64,000 nt of DNA from JAITWN01 sp964581365 (GCA_964581365.1 CAZOOF010000004.1:1-64000); one strand, 5' to 3'. Shown: positions 26,047 to 34,128, counted from the first letter of the stretch. Program-made: numbers and translations. Notes: generated by a model from the letters alone, not told the origin.

Positions 26047-26507
26047 ACGTACTGCTTTACCTTTTCGAACACTATGTCGACGAAGCCAGAAACGCTCCGC
26101 GCGACGAAGCCGTGCTGAAATCGATGCTGGAAGATGCGGGGTTCCGCCAGGCCGATATCCACAAGGCGTTCGCCTGGCTCGAAGACCTGATGCGCCAGCG
26201 TGATGGCGGCACCAGCACAGGCGGCGCCACTGGCGGTTCCTTCCGGATCTTTTCCCGTGAGGAATGTCTGAGGCTGAACCGCGACTGCCGCGGCTACCTG
26301 CTCGCGCTCGAACGCGGCGGACTGGTCGATGCGGCGGCGCGCGAGCAGATCATCGATCGCGCGCTCGCACTGGAGCTGGAGGAGCTCGATCTCGAACGCT
26401 TCAAACTGATCATCATGATCGTGCTGGCAAATCAGCCCGGCGAGGAGCACCTGCAGGACTGGCTCGAAGCGCTCATATTCGACAACCTCGCCGGCCGGGT
26501 GCACTAG
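26040..26507 (+). CDS. smg: Smg family protein (DUF494)
   Basis: 155 residues. MLDVLLYLFEHYVDEAR and the C-terminal LIIMIVLANQPGEEHLQDWLEALIFD are typical of Smg, a small protein of unknown biochemical role that is nearly always encoded between dprA and topA. Its ATG lies inside the end of dprA (7-base overlap). Residues 45-63 are glycine and threonine rich (GGTSTGGATGGSF) and look like a linker. Confidence 0.92.
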   Translation: MLDVLLYLFEHYVDEARNAPRDEAVLKSMLEDAGFRQADIHKAFAWLEDLMRQRDGGTSTGGATGGSFRIFSREECLRLNRDCRGYLLALERGGLVDAAAREQIIDRALALELEELDLERFKLIIMIVLANQPGEEHLQDWLEALIFDNLAGRVH

Positions 26508-26518
26508 CAGGCGGGCTG

Positions 26519-26545
26519 GCGTTCCGGAGCAACGGTTCCGGACGC
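26519..26545 (+). terminator. Imperfect hairpin after smg
   Basis: GCGT-T-CCGG (26519-26527) can pair with CCGGACGC (26538-26545) with one bulged base and a 10-base loop, starting 11 bases after the smg stop. There is no U-tract. A separate promoter candidate for topA lies downstream, so some termination here is plausible but unproven. Confidence 0.3.
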
Positions 26546-26662
26546 CCGGCAGCACGGCTGCAGTCCCATCGATGAACTATCCCGCAGTGCGGAGCGTCCA
26601 AGCTTCAGACGTACCCGTTTGATCGCAACCCTCCAGCTTTATGGGCCGCGACCGAAACAGCT

Positions 26663-26691
26663 TTGACAAGCCCGGGAATTGAATTCAAGAT
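26663..26691 (+). promoter_or_regulatory. Candidate sigma-70 promoter for topA
   Basis: A perfect -35 TTGACA at 26663-26668 is followed after 17 bases by CAAGAT at 26686-26691, a poor -10 (3 of 6 matches). It lies in the 277-base gap between smg and topA, about 95 bases before the topA start. Nothing else identifiable is seen in this gap. Confidence 0.4.
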
Positions 26692-26784
26692 AGCCCCGCT
26701 TCGCGGCCTCGGGAAATCCCTGACGGATCCGGGGACTAATCCACCCGGCCCAGACAACATTACGAATCCGAACGTTTTTCCTAC

Positions 26785-29103
26785 ATGAGCAAAAACCTGG
26801 TCATCGTCGAATCGCCGGCCAAGGCCAAGACGCTGGGCAAGTACCTCGGCAAGGACTTCCACGTCCTCGCCTCGTACGGCCACGTGCGCGACCTGCTGCC
26901 CAAGGAAGGCGCCGTCGATCCTGCCCAGGACTTCGCCATGAAGTACCAGACGATCGAGAAAAACCAGAAGCACGTCGAGCAGATCTGCAAAGCCGTGCGG
27001 GGCACCGACGCGGTTTACCTGGCCACTGACCCGGATCGCGAGGGCGAGGCCATTTCCTGGCACCTGTACGAGATCCTCGCCGGCAAGAAGCTGCTCAAGG
27101 ACAAGCCGGTTCGACGCATCGTCTTCCACGAGATCACCAAGCAGGCGGTACAGGAGGCGCTGAAGCACCCTCGCGAGATCGCCATGAATCTCGTCAACGC
27201 CCAGCAGGCCCGGCGCGCCCTCGATTACCTGGTCGGCTTCAATCTGTCTCCCCTGCTGTGGAAAAAGATCCGGCGCGGCCTTTCGGCCGGACGGGTGCAA
27301 AGCCCCGCGCTGCGCATGATCGTCGAGCGCGAGCAGGAAATCGAGGCGTTCCAGTCGCGCGAGTACTGGACGGTGGAGGCGCTGGTCGCCAAGGGCGATG
27401 AGCGTTTCCGCGCCCGGCTCGCCACGCATGACGGCAAAAAGATTTCGCAGTTCAGCATCACCGATGAAGCCGGGGCGCAGGCAACCGAGAAGGCACTGCT
27501 CGAGGCTGCTCAAGGCAGGCTCACCGTCGTCTCGGTCGAAAAGAAGCAACGCCGGCGCAACCCCGCCGCCCCCTTCATCACCTCCACGTTGCAGCAGGAA
27601 GCGGCGCGCAAGCTCGGCTTCACCGCCCAGCGCACCATGCGCACTGCACAGCAGCTCTATGAGGGAATCGATACCGGGCAGGGCACGACCGGACTCATCA
27701 CCTACATGCGTACCGACTCGGTCAATCTGGCCCAGGAGGCCATCGAGGAGATCCGTCGTCTGATCGGCGAGCGTTACGGCGCGGACAAGGTGCCCAAACA
27801 GCCGCAGACGTACAAGACGAAATCCAAGAACGCCCAGGAAGCGCACGAAGCCATCCGCCCCACCTCGGTGTTCACCGATCCCGAGTCGATCAAGGAACAT
27901 CTCAACAGCGACCAGTACAAACTATATCGACTGATCTGGCAGCGTACGGTTGCCTGCCAGATGGTTCACGCCACTATCGACACCGTCGGTGTGGATCTCG
28001 AAGGCGGCAAGGGCAATACCTTCCGCGCCACCGGCTCCACCATCGTCGATCCGGGCTTCATGGCCGTCTACAGGGAAGACGTGGACGACAGCAAGGACGC
28101 CGACGAACAGCAGAGCCTGCTGCCCGAACTCAGCGAAGGCGAGACTGTCACACTGGAGCGCATCCAGACCGAGCAGCACTTCACCGAGCCGCCCCCGCGC
28201 TACACCGAAGCGAGCCTGATCAAGGCGCTTGAAGAACATGGCATCGGTCGCCCGTCGACCTACGCCTCGATCATCGCCACCCTGCAGCAGCGCGAGTACG
28301 TCACGCTGGACAAGAAGCGATTCAAGCCGACCGACGTAGGCCGGATCGTCAACCGCTTTCTGACCGAGCACTTCTCGCGCTATGTGGACTACGAGTTCAC
28401 CGCGCGGCTCGAAGACGGTCTCGATGAGATCTCCCGCGGCGAGCAGGACTGGATTCCGTTGATGCGCTCCTTCTGGGAACCGTTCCACCAGCTCGTCGAG
28501 GAGAAGGACAAGACGGTGCAGCGCAAGGATGTCACTCAGGAAGCGCTGGACGAAGCCTGTCCGAAGTGTGGCAAACCGCTGTCGATCCGCCTGGGGCGGC
28601 GCGGCCGCTTCATCGGCTGCACCGGATTCCCGGAGTGCGATTACACGCGCAACCTCGGCAACGGCGAAGAGGACGAGCAGGAGACAAACCAGCAGGTCGA
28701 AGGGCGCAGCTGCCCGAGCTGCGGCGGCGGGCTGCTGGTGCGCAGCGGGCCGTACGGGCGCTTCATCGGCTGCAGCAACTATCCCAAGTGCAAGTTCATC
28801 GAGCCGCTGGTGAAGCCGGCCGACACCGGCATCTCCTGCCCGAAATGCGGCAAGGGAACCATGCTGCAACGCCGCTCACGGCGCGGGAAAGTCTTCTACT
28901 CCTGCTCCACCTATCCGGATTGTGACTACGCCGTGTGGAACGAGCCGATCGCCACTCCGTGCCCCGAGTGCCGGTGGCCGATCATGACCGTAAAGACGAC
29001 CCGCCGCGCCACTGAACTGGTGTGCCCGCAGAAGGAATGCGGACATACCGAGCCTTACGAGGCGGAGGCGACGGAACAGCCGGCAGAGACAGCCAAGGGC
29101 TGA
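26785..29103 (+). CDS. topA: DNA topoisomerase I
   Basis: 772 residues. It relaxes negative supercoils by nicking one strand. The TOPRIM domain (LVIVESPAKAKTLGKYLG; YLATDPDREGEAISWHL) is followed by the strand-passage domain with catalytic Y307 in LITYMRTDSVN. The C-terminus carries three clear four-cysteine zinc ribbons (CPKCG...C.GFPEC, CPSCG...C.NYPKC, CPKCG...CSTYPDC) and a fourth divergent one (CPEC...CPQKEC). Length is somewhat below the 865 residues of E. coli TopA because the C-terminal region is shorter. Confidence 0.97.
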   Translation: MSKNLVIVESPAKAKTLGKYLGKDFHVLASYGHVRDLLPKEGAVDPAQDFAMKYQTIEKNQKHVEQICKAVRGTDAVYLATDPDREGEAISWHLYEILAGKKLLKDKPVRRIVFHEITKQAVQEALKHPREIAMNLVNAQQARRALDYLVGFNLSPLLWKKIRRGLSAGRVQSPALRMIVEREQEIEAFQSREYWTVEALVAKGDERFRARLATHDGKKISQFSITDEAGAQATEKALLEAAQGRLTVVSVEKKQRRRNPAAPFITSTLQQEAARKLGFTAQRTMRTAQQLYEGIDTGQGTTGLITYMRTDSVNLAQEAIEEIRRLIGERYGADKVPKQPQTYKTKSKNAQEAHEAIRPTSVFTDPESIKEHLNSDQYKLYRLIWQRTVACQMVHATIDTVGVDLEGGKGNTFRATGSTIVDPGFMAVYREDVDDSKDADEQQSLLPELSEGETVTLERIQTEQHFTEPPPRYTEASLIKALEEHGIGRPSTYASIIATLQQREYVTLDKKRFKPTDVGRIVNRFLTEHFSRYVDYEFTARLEDGLDEISRGEQDWIPLMRSFWEPFHQLVEEKDKTVQRKDVTQEALDEACPKCGKPLSIRLGRRGRFIGCTGFPECDYTRNLGNGEEDEQETNQQVEGRSCPSCGGGLLVRSGPYGRFIGCSNYPKCKFIEPLVKPADTGISCPKCGKGTMLQRRSRRGKVFYSCSTYPDCDYAVWNEPIATPCPECRWPIMTVKTTRRATELVCPQKECGHTEPYEAEATEQPAETAKG

Positions 29104-29161
29104 GGCAGCCAGATAAGCCTGCGCAAGGCGCTTCTCCGTCGATCGAAAGCCGCCGCCGGAG

Positions 29162-30082
29162 TCACCCTCCCATCGCCCGATCCACCGTCGCGCGATCCAG
29201 GTGCGGCGCGAACATCTCGATGAAAGCGTACATGTAGCCACGGAGCTGGGCCCCGCGGCGCAGGCCGAGGCGGGTGGTGCAGGGTTCGAACAGGTGACTG
29301 GCGTCGAGCATGCGCAGATTGCTGTCGCGCTCGGGATTGTAGGCCATGCTGGCCATCAGGCCGATGCCGATACCGATCTCGACATAGGTCTTGATGACAT
29401 CGGAATCGATCGCGGAAAAAACGACGTTCGGGCGCAGACCCGCCCGCTCGAAGGCATCGTTGATCTTGACCCGTCCGGCAAAGGAAAAATCATAGGTAAC
29501 GATGGGATATTGGGCGATCTTTTCCAGCGTGAGCGGCTGATCGCGCAGGATGGGCAGCCCCGGCGGCGCGATGACGCAGTGGTTCCAGTCGTAGCACGAC
29601 ATCACCACCAGATCCTCGAACAGGTCGATTCCTTCAGTAGCGATGGCGATATCGGCAACCCCCGATGCGGCGAGCTGCGCGATCTGCATGGGATCGCCCT
29701 GGTGCAGATGCAGCCGGACATTGGGATAGCGGGCGGCAAATGCCTTGATCACTGGAGGCAGGGCATAGCGGGCCTGGGTATGGGTAGTGGCGATCGACAG
29801 GCTGCCGCTCGCCTGGTCGGTGAATTCGAAGCCGACCTGCCGTATATGCTCCAGTTCGCGCAACACGCGTTCGGCCATGGCCAGAACAGCGCGCCCGGGC
29901 TGGGTGATACCGACCAGGCGCTTGCCGTTGCGCTCAAAGATCTGGATGCCGAGCTCCTTCTCGAGCTGGCGGACCTGATTGCTGATGCCAGGCTGAGCCG
30001 TATTCAATGCCTGGGCGGCGGCCGATATGTTCAGACCACAACGGGCGATCTCGCGAACATACCGTAGCTGCTGGAAATTCAT
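29162..30082 (-). CDS. cysB: CysB-type LysR-family regulator
   Basis: 306 residues. The N-terminal winged helix (MNFQQLRYVREIARCGLNIS; ALNTAQPGISNQVRQLEKELG) and effector domain (SIATTHTQARYALPPVIKAF; HQGDPMQIAQLAASGVADIAIATEG) closely match CysB/Cbl, including the TTHTQARY motif that contacts sulfate or acetylserine-type ligands. CysB-family proteins activate sulfur assimilation genes. It is divergent from the sulfite reductase gene across an AT-rich gap with inverted repeats, so it likely controls that gene and itself. Confidence 0.92.
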   Translation of the reverse strand: MNFQQLRYVREIARCGLNISAAAQALNTAQPGISNQVRQLEKELGIQIFERNGKRLVGITQPGRAVLAMAERVLRELEHIRQVGFEFTDQASGSLSIATTHTQARYALPPVIKAFAARYPNVRLHLHQGDPMQIAQLAASGVADIAIATEGIDLFEDLVVMSCYDWNHCVIAPPGLPILRDQPLTLEKIAQYPIVTYDFSFAGRVKINDAFERAGLRPNVVFSAIDSDVIKTYVEIGIGIGLMASMAYNPERDSNLRMLDASHLFEPCTTRLGLRRGAQLRGYMYAFIEMFAPHLDRATVDRAMGG

Positions 30083-30100
30083 ATCGCACCATATACATAA

Positions 30101-30155
30101 ATCTTATTTGTATATAAGATATCATTATTTTTTTGAATATAGATATATTGATATC
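30101..30155. promoter_or_regulatory. AT-rich operator region with inverted repeats between cysB and the reductase
   Basis: A perfect dyad ATCTTAT (30101-30107) / ATAAGAT (30114-30120) with a 6-base centre fits the size of LysR-type operators. A second perfect pair, GATATCA (30118-30124) and TGATATC (30149-30155), lies beside it. The stretch 30090-30160 is strikingly AT-rich in this GC-rich window. Being between a CysB-type regulator and its likely target, it is the best candidate for CysB binding sites and both promoters. Confidence 0.5.
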
Positions 30156-30170
30156 ATCGAAATCCGCAGC

Positions 30171-30189
30171 GGCCGGTCAAGTACCGGCC
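30171..30189 (+). promoter_or_regulatory. GC hairpin in the leader of the sulfite reductase gene
   Basis: GGCCGGT (30171-30177) and ACCGGCC (30183-30189) form a perfect 7-bp stem with a 5-base loop, 30 bases before the reductase start codon and just upstream of its AGGAGA ribosome site. It could be a protected 5' end, an attenuator-like element or an operator. The same arms in the opposite order recur at 57003-57024. Confidence 0.3.
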
Positions 30190-30219
30190 GTACGCGTCTG
30201 CAATGCAGGAGAACATGCG

Positions 30220-32316
30220 ATGAGCGAAGTCCGGTCACTGGTCGATCACGAGGAACTCGAGCGCTTCGAGGAAAGCGTTAACTCGTTTCTGCGCAACGAA
30301 ATCGATGCTGAGCGCTTTCAGTCGATCCGGCTGCAGCAGGGCATCTATGGCCAGCGCCAGGAAGGTGTGCACATGGTCCGCGTCAAGATTCCGGGCGGCT
30401 ATCTCACGCCAGCGCAGCTCGAGACCATCGCCGAAGTGCTGGACCAGTACTCCGAGTCGGAGCACGCCCACATCACGACGCGGCAAGACATTCAGATGCA
30501 CAACGTGCCGCTCGCGAAGGTCCCGGCGGCGCTCAAGACTCTTGCGCGCGCCGGCCTGACTACCCGCGAAGCCTGCAACAACACGGTGCGCAACGTCAGC
30601 TGCTGTCCGCTCGCGGGCGCCTGCCCCAGCGAAAGGGTCGATATCCGCCTGCACCATGAGCACGTGATGCGCTACCTGCTGCGCCATCCGCTCACGCAGC
30701 ACCTGCCACGCAAGTTCAAGATCAGCTTCTCGGCCTGCGAATCGGATTGCGCCCAGGGCATGATTCATGACCTCGCGGTAATCGCCGTGAAAAAGGACGA
30801 CCGCTATGGCTTCAGGCTGCTCGCCGGCGGCGGCCTCGGTCACAAGCCGCGCAAGGCCATCCTCATCGAGGAGTTCATTACCGAAGAGGAACTGGTGCCC
30901 TGCGTAGAGGCAGTGATTTCGCTGCACAACCGCTACTCCGATCGCAAGCGTCGCGCCAAGTCCCGCATCAAGTTCCTGGTCGAACGCTTCGGCGAGGAAG
31001 GGTTCGTGGAAAAGTATCGCGAGGAACTGGAGCGCACCCGCACCGCGCTGCGCGGCCATGTTCCCCCGCGCGGCGAATGGCAGGACGGTACGCCATCGCC
31101 GGTGCATGCCAATCCTGGCGCACCCCGCAAGATCCTGACGCAGAAGCAGCCCGGTCTTCATGTCTTCCCGATCGGCGTTCCCATCGGCGACATGACCGCC
31201 GAGCAGATGCGTGGCATTGCCGCGCTGATGTATCGCGAACAGCTCAGCGATCTGCGCACCACCCAGGATCAGAATCTCATGTTCGTCGGCGTTCCGGAGG
31301 AGCGTATCGCCGCGGTGCGCGAGGGCCTGGCGGATCTCGGCCTCGGCGAACCGCAAGCCGGCGATGATGTGGTGTCCTGTCCCGGCACCTCCACCTGCCG
31401 TCTGGGCATCACCTCCTCGAAGATCATCGGCACGCGGATCAGCGGCGGCGCCATGGATCTGAGGATCCGCGCCAGCGGCTGTCACAACGGCTGCGCCCAG
31501 CCGGAAACCGGAGACATCGGTATCTACGGCGAGGGCAAGCGTCTGCACGGCAAGCTCGTGCCCCACTACCAGTTCTACATCGGCGGCGATGGCCGCCATG
31601 GCGGCGATATCGCCATCAAGGGGCCGTCCGTACCGGCCGCGCGCGTTCCGCTTGCCATTCAGCGTGTCCAGGCTGCCTATGCCGAGACCCGGAGCGACGG
31701 AGAAACCTTCTTTGCCTGGGCTCACCGGCAGGAAGCGGAGTACTTCAACGGGCTGCTCGCCGAATTCAGCAACGTGGCTCCCGAAGAGCTGTCCGCGGTG
31801 CTCAACGACCACGGCCAGGAAGAAGCCTTCCGCGTATACCAGTTCGGAGGCGGCGAATGTGCCGGCGCCGCACAGGAAACCGTGGCGGCAAACTTCGCTG
31901 AGGCCGCCAATGAGCGCAACTATCGCAACGGCTTCCTGATGCAGCGCAAGTACGAGGAGTCCATCGAGTGCTCGCGCGCTATCGCCCGCCTGATCGGGCA
32001 ATCCCTGCTCTTCCTGGCAGGACAGCCACCGGTAGAGAATCTGCGCGAGATCGGCGCCAAGCTCGCGGAGACCCTGAGCGGCAATCAGTCCCTCGGCGAT
32101 CAGCTGATGAAACTGTCCGACGAGCTGGATCGTCTCGGCGACGACTTCGATGAACCGGCCTATCGCGAGCTGATTTCGGAGCTCGACGCATGGACGGTCG
32201 CCGCCGGCGCCACCTGCCAGGACATCGACCGTCAGCTCGACCTCAGCGCTTCGCTGCAAAGCATTAATGGCGGCGGCGCCACGGCTGAAAAAAAAAGAGC
32301 GGGAGCCGCGCTGTAG
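30220..32316 (+). CDS. Siroheme nitrite/sulfite reductase, hemoprotein type, with C-terminal extension
   Basis: 698 residues from ATG 30220 (AGGAGA, 7-base spacing). The family reduces sulfite to sulfide or nitrite to ammonia by six electrons with siroheme and a 4Fe-4S cluster; the CysB neighbour argues for sulfite. Two ferredoxin-like/siroheme half-domains are visible (LRTTQDQNLMF is the second half-domain motif). The C-terminal cluster ligands are C387, C393, C421 and C425 (CPGTSTC; CHNGC). Unusually, the first half carries a similar quartet at C129, C135, C173, C177 (CPLAGAC; CESDC). After about residue 520 there is an alpha-helical extension that I do not recognise. The 3' end contains nine consecutive A residues (32288-32296), after which the -1 frame encodes a TusA-like domain. 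Confidence 0.88.
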   Translation: MSEVRSLVDHEELERFEESVNSFLRNEIDAERFQSIRLQQGIYGQRQEGVHMVRVKIPGGYLTPAQLETIAEVLDQYSESEHAHITTRQDIQMHNVPLAKVPAALKTLARAGLTTREACNNTVRNVSCCPLAGACPSERVDIRLHHEHVMRYLLRHPLTQHLPRKFKISFSACESDCAQGMIHDLAVIAVKKDDRYGFRLLAGGGLGHKPRKAILIEEFITEEELVPCVEAVISLHNRYSDRKRRAKSRIKFLVERFGEEGFVEKYREELERTRTALRGHVPPRGEWQDGTPSPVHANPGAPRKILTQKQPGLHVFPIGVPIGDMTAEQMRGIAALMYREQLSDLRTTQDQNLMFVGVPEERIAAVREGLADLGLGEPQAGDDVVSCPGTSTCRLGITSSKIIGTRISGGAMDLRIRASGCHNGCAQPETGDIGIYGEGKRLHGKLVPHYQFYIGGDGRHGGDIAIKGPSVPAARVPLAIQRVQAAYAETRSDGETFFAWAHRQEAEYFNGLLAEFSNVAPEELSAVLNDHGQEEAFRVYQFGGGECAGAAQETVAANFAEAANERNYRNGFLMQRKYEESIECSRAIARLIGQSLLFLAGQPPVENLREIGAKLAETLSGNQSLGDQLMKLSDELDRLGDDFDEPAYRELISELDAWTVAAGATCQDIDRQLDLSASLQSINGGGATAEKKRAGAAL

Positions 32317-32318
32317 AC

Positions 32319-32519
32319 CTGAGCACCTACGGCTGTCCGCTGCACTACATCAAGGCAAGGCATGAGTTGCGCGGCCGCACCGTCGGCGAGGTCGTCGATT
32401 TCGTGTTCCAGTCCGAGGATGCCGCGAAACAGGCGGCATCCAGCCTGGAAAAGGATGGCCATGAGCTGCTGACGCTGGACGGAGCCACGGCATCGATCCG
32501 ACGCGGCGGAACCGCCTGA
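32319..32519 (+). CDS. TusA-like sulfur-carrier domain in the -1 frame, no canonical start codon
   Basis: 66 residues if read from CTG 32319; the frame is open from 32289. The product LSTYGCPLHYIKARHELRG, with a preceding VD, shows the TusA family pattern D-L-x4-C-P-x3-I-K and then a beta-alpha pattern (GEVVDFVFQSEDAAKQAASSL; GHELLTLDG). TusA proteins pass persulfide sulfur via the CP-motif cysteine. Between the frame's upstream stop (TGA 32286-32288) and the CP motif there is no ATG, GTG or TTG. The reading frame is exactly the -1 frame of the reductase at the run of nine A residues. Translation may therefore be as a reductase-TusA fusion by slippage, or from CTG. A sequencing indel or a natural frameshift in a fused gene is also possible. 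Confidence 0.6.
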   Translation: MSTYGCPLHYIKARHELRGRTVGEVVDFVFQSEDAAKQAASSLEKDGHELLTLDGATASIRRGGTA

Positions 32520-32533
32520 GGCGTTCCGCCGCC

Positions 32534-32902
32534 ATGAACGAACCGAAGCAGTCCAGGGAAGACTGCCGCCCCTTCATCACCCTCGATGGCTCACTGGTGC
32601 GTGAACTGATGCATCCCGGTGACCAGGGCAGGCAGAGCCTGGCTGAAGCCATCGTCCTCCCGGGAAACCGGACCCGGGCGCATCGCCACCATCTCAGTGA
32701 AGAGATCTACCATTTCCTCGCCGGAAGCGGGATCATGGAGCTCGGCGACCGGAGTTTCCGGATCACCGCTGGTGATACGGTGCGAATCCCCCCCGGAACA
32801 CCCCATGCGCTCCTGAATGACGGGGACAATGAGTTGCGGCTCCTGTGCTGTTGTGCGCCGCCCTACTCGCATGAAGACACGGAACTGCTCGACCGGCGCT
32901 GA
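32534..32902 (+). CDS. Small cupin-domain protein
   Basis: 122 residues, a single cupin barrel. Metal-site motifs are present: the first cupin motif with histidines and a glutamate (HRHHLSEEIYHFLAGSGIMEL) and the second (DTVRIPPGTPHALLN). Substrate unknown; such proteins include dioxygenases, isomerases and ligand sensors. It begins 15 bases after the TusA-like frame and probably belongs to the same transcription unit as the sulfite reductase. Its stop codon lies within the loop of a hairpin at 32893-32914. Confidence 0.8.
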   Translation: MNEPKQSREDCRPFITLDGSLVRELMHPGDQGRQSLAEAIVLPGNRTRAHRHHLSEEIYHFLAGSGIMELGDRSFRITAGDTVRIPPGTPHALLNDGDNELRLLCCCAPPYSHEDTELLDRR

Positions 32903-32914
32903 CAGCGGCGCCGG
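32893..32914 (+). terminator. Hairpin at the end of the cupin gene
   Basis: CCGGCGC (32893-32899) pairs with GCGCCGG (32908-32914) across an 8-base loop containing the stop codon. A T-rich stretch (TTTGCTTTTT) follows about 15 bases later, further away than in a classic intrinsic terminator. It is a plausible end of the reductase-cupin unit. Confidence 0.4.
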
Positions 32915-33016
32915 TACCAGCCGGACTCTCTTTGCTTTTTCTGGGAAAAGGGCGATGATGCATCGGTAAGCACAGCTGTCGGTTCGTACGAAGATATACG
33001 TAGCATCGAGGAGAGA

Positions 33017-33430
33017 ATGACAGACACGCAGCCCCCAATCGTCGTATCCAGCCTGGACCTGGATCGACTCGAACGAATCATGGACGCAGGCCAGTTCCGC
33101 AACATGCCCGGAATCGACGCGTTGAGGCATGAGTTGGATCGCGCAACGATCATGGAGCCCTCCGAGATGCCGGCAGGGGTCGTCACCATGAATTCGCGCG
33201 TGCGCTTCGTCGACGATTCAACGGGCTCGGAGTTCGAACTGACTCTGGTCTATCCCGAAGCCAGCGGACAGGCCGGCACCGTGTCAGTTCTGGCACCGGT
33301 CGGCAGCGCCCTGCTTGGCCTGTCGGTTGGCCAGTCGATCTCCTGGCAGGTTCCCGGCGGGCGCAAACTGCAGCTGCGCATCCTCGATGTGGTCTATCAG
33401 CCTGAAGCCGAAGGCGAGCTGCATCGCTGA
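33017..33430 (+). CDS. rnk: Rnk-type regulator of nucleoside diphosphate kinase (GreA/GreB C-terminal fold)
   Basis: 137 residues. The N-terminal short coiled-coil region (LDLDRLERIMDAGQFRNMPGIDALRHELDRA) and the GreA-like C-terminal domain (GVVTMNSRVRFVDDSTGSEFELTLVYPE; SVLAPVGSALLGLSVGQSISW) match Rnk. Rnk binds RNA polymerase near the secondary channel but lacks the long Gre coiled coil. A 114-base gap separates it from the cupin gene, so it probably has its own promoter. Confidence 0.9.
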   Translation: MTDTQPPIVVSSLDLDRLERIMDAGQFRNMPGIDALRHELDRATIMEPSEMPAGVVTMNSRVRFVDDSTGSEFELTLVYPEASGQAGTVSVLAPVGSALLGLSVGQSISWQVPGGRKLQLRILDVVYQPEAEGELHR

Positions 33431-33465
33431 GCGCGCACCTCTCACTCATCACCAAGGCACCACAC

Positions 33466-34080
33466 ATGCTCTCCGCTCTGGACGCACTCGAGAGGCTGCG
33501 CGAAGGCAATCGCCGCTTCGCCACTGGGGTGCGTAACGACATCCCCATCCATCAGGGACGGCGACGGGAGCTGACCGCGGGACAGGAGCCTTTCGCGATC
33601 ATTCTGGGGTGTTCGGATTCCCGTGTTCCGGCGGAGATCGTCTTCGACCAGGGACTCGGGGATCTGTTCGTGATCCGCGTCGCAGGAAACATCGTCGCGC
33701 CATCCCAGATCGGCAGCGTCGAATTCGCCGCGGCGCGCTATGGGACTCGCCTAGTGGTCGTGCTGGGACACTCCAGTTGCGGCGCAGTCCAGGCCACCAT
33801 CGATGAACTGCAACACCCCTCGGACCAGACCCGCAACCTGCGCTCCATCGTGGACCGTATTCGCCCCGCAGTAGAGGGTCTGCTGCATACCGACCTGGTG
33901 AATCAACCCGCCGCCCTGATGCGCAAGGCCGTGCGCACCAACATCCGCGTCGCGGCCAGCCAGCTTCGCCACGGCTCCGAAGTTCTCGAGCGCCTGATCC
34001 AGGATGACGAGTTGCTGGTGGTCGGCGCCGAATACTCACTGGAGACAGGTCTCGTCGACTTCTTCGACGGCACTCCTTAA
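33466..34080 (+). CDS. Beta-class carbonic anhydrase
   Basis: 204 residues. It interconverts CO2 and bicarbonate. Zinc ligands and the catalytic dyad are all in place: C49, D51 and R53 (LGCSDSRVPAE) and H102, C105 (GHSSCGAVQ). DQGLGDLFVIRVAGN and GSVEFAAARYGTRLVVVLGH complete the active-site region. It follows rnk by 35 bases. A perfect GC hairpin lies immediately after its stop codon. Confidence 0.95.
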   Translation: MLSALDALERLREGNRRFATGVRNDIPIHQGRRRELTAGQEPFAIILGCSDSRVPAEIVFDQGLGDLFVIRVAGNIVAPSQIGSVEFAAARYGTRLVVVLGHSSCGAVQATIDELQHPSDQTRNLRSIVDRIRPAVEGLLHTDLVNQPAALMRKAVRTNIRVAASQLRHGSEVLERLIQDDELLVVGAEYSLETGLVDFFDGTP

Positions 34081-34084
34081 GCTG

Positions 34085-34102
34085 CGCGGCGCTTGCGCCG
34101 CG
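34085..34102 (+). terminator. Perfect GC hairpin after the carbonic anhydrase gene
   Basis: CGCGGCGC (34085-34092) and GCGCCGCG (34095-34102) are reverse complements separated by two bases, so about six pairs with a 6-base loop can form. It starts 4 bases after the stop codon. No T-tract follows. Confidence 0.45.
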
Positions 34103-34128
34103 GGCCGCTCACCGAGGGAGGAAAGCTC

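Noticed and set aside
26508..26784. Possible RNA gene in the smg-topA gap
   Set aside because: No tRNA-like cloverleaf or known RNA fold could be traced; only a hairpin and a promoter candidate are supported.
26605..27900. 431-residue open frame antisense to topA
   Set aside because: It is a shadow of the topA codon pattern; no motif, no ribosome site and full overlap with a conserved gene.
30235..32259. 674-residue open frame antisense to the sulfite reductase gene
   Set aside because: It mirrors the real gene in a GC-rich genome, has low-complexity V/A/L/G composition and no recognisable domain; the sense frame has clear cofactor motifs.
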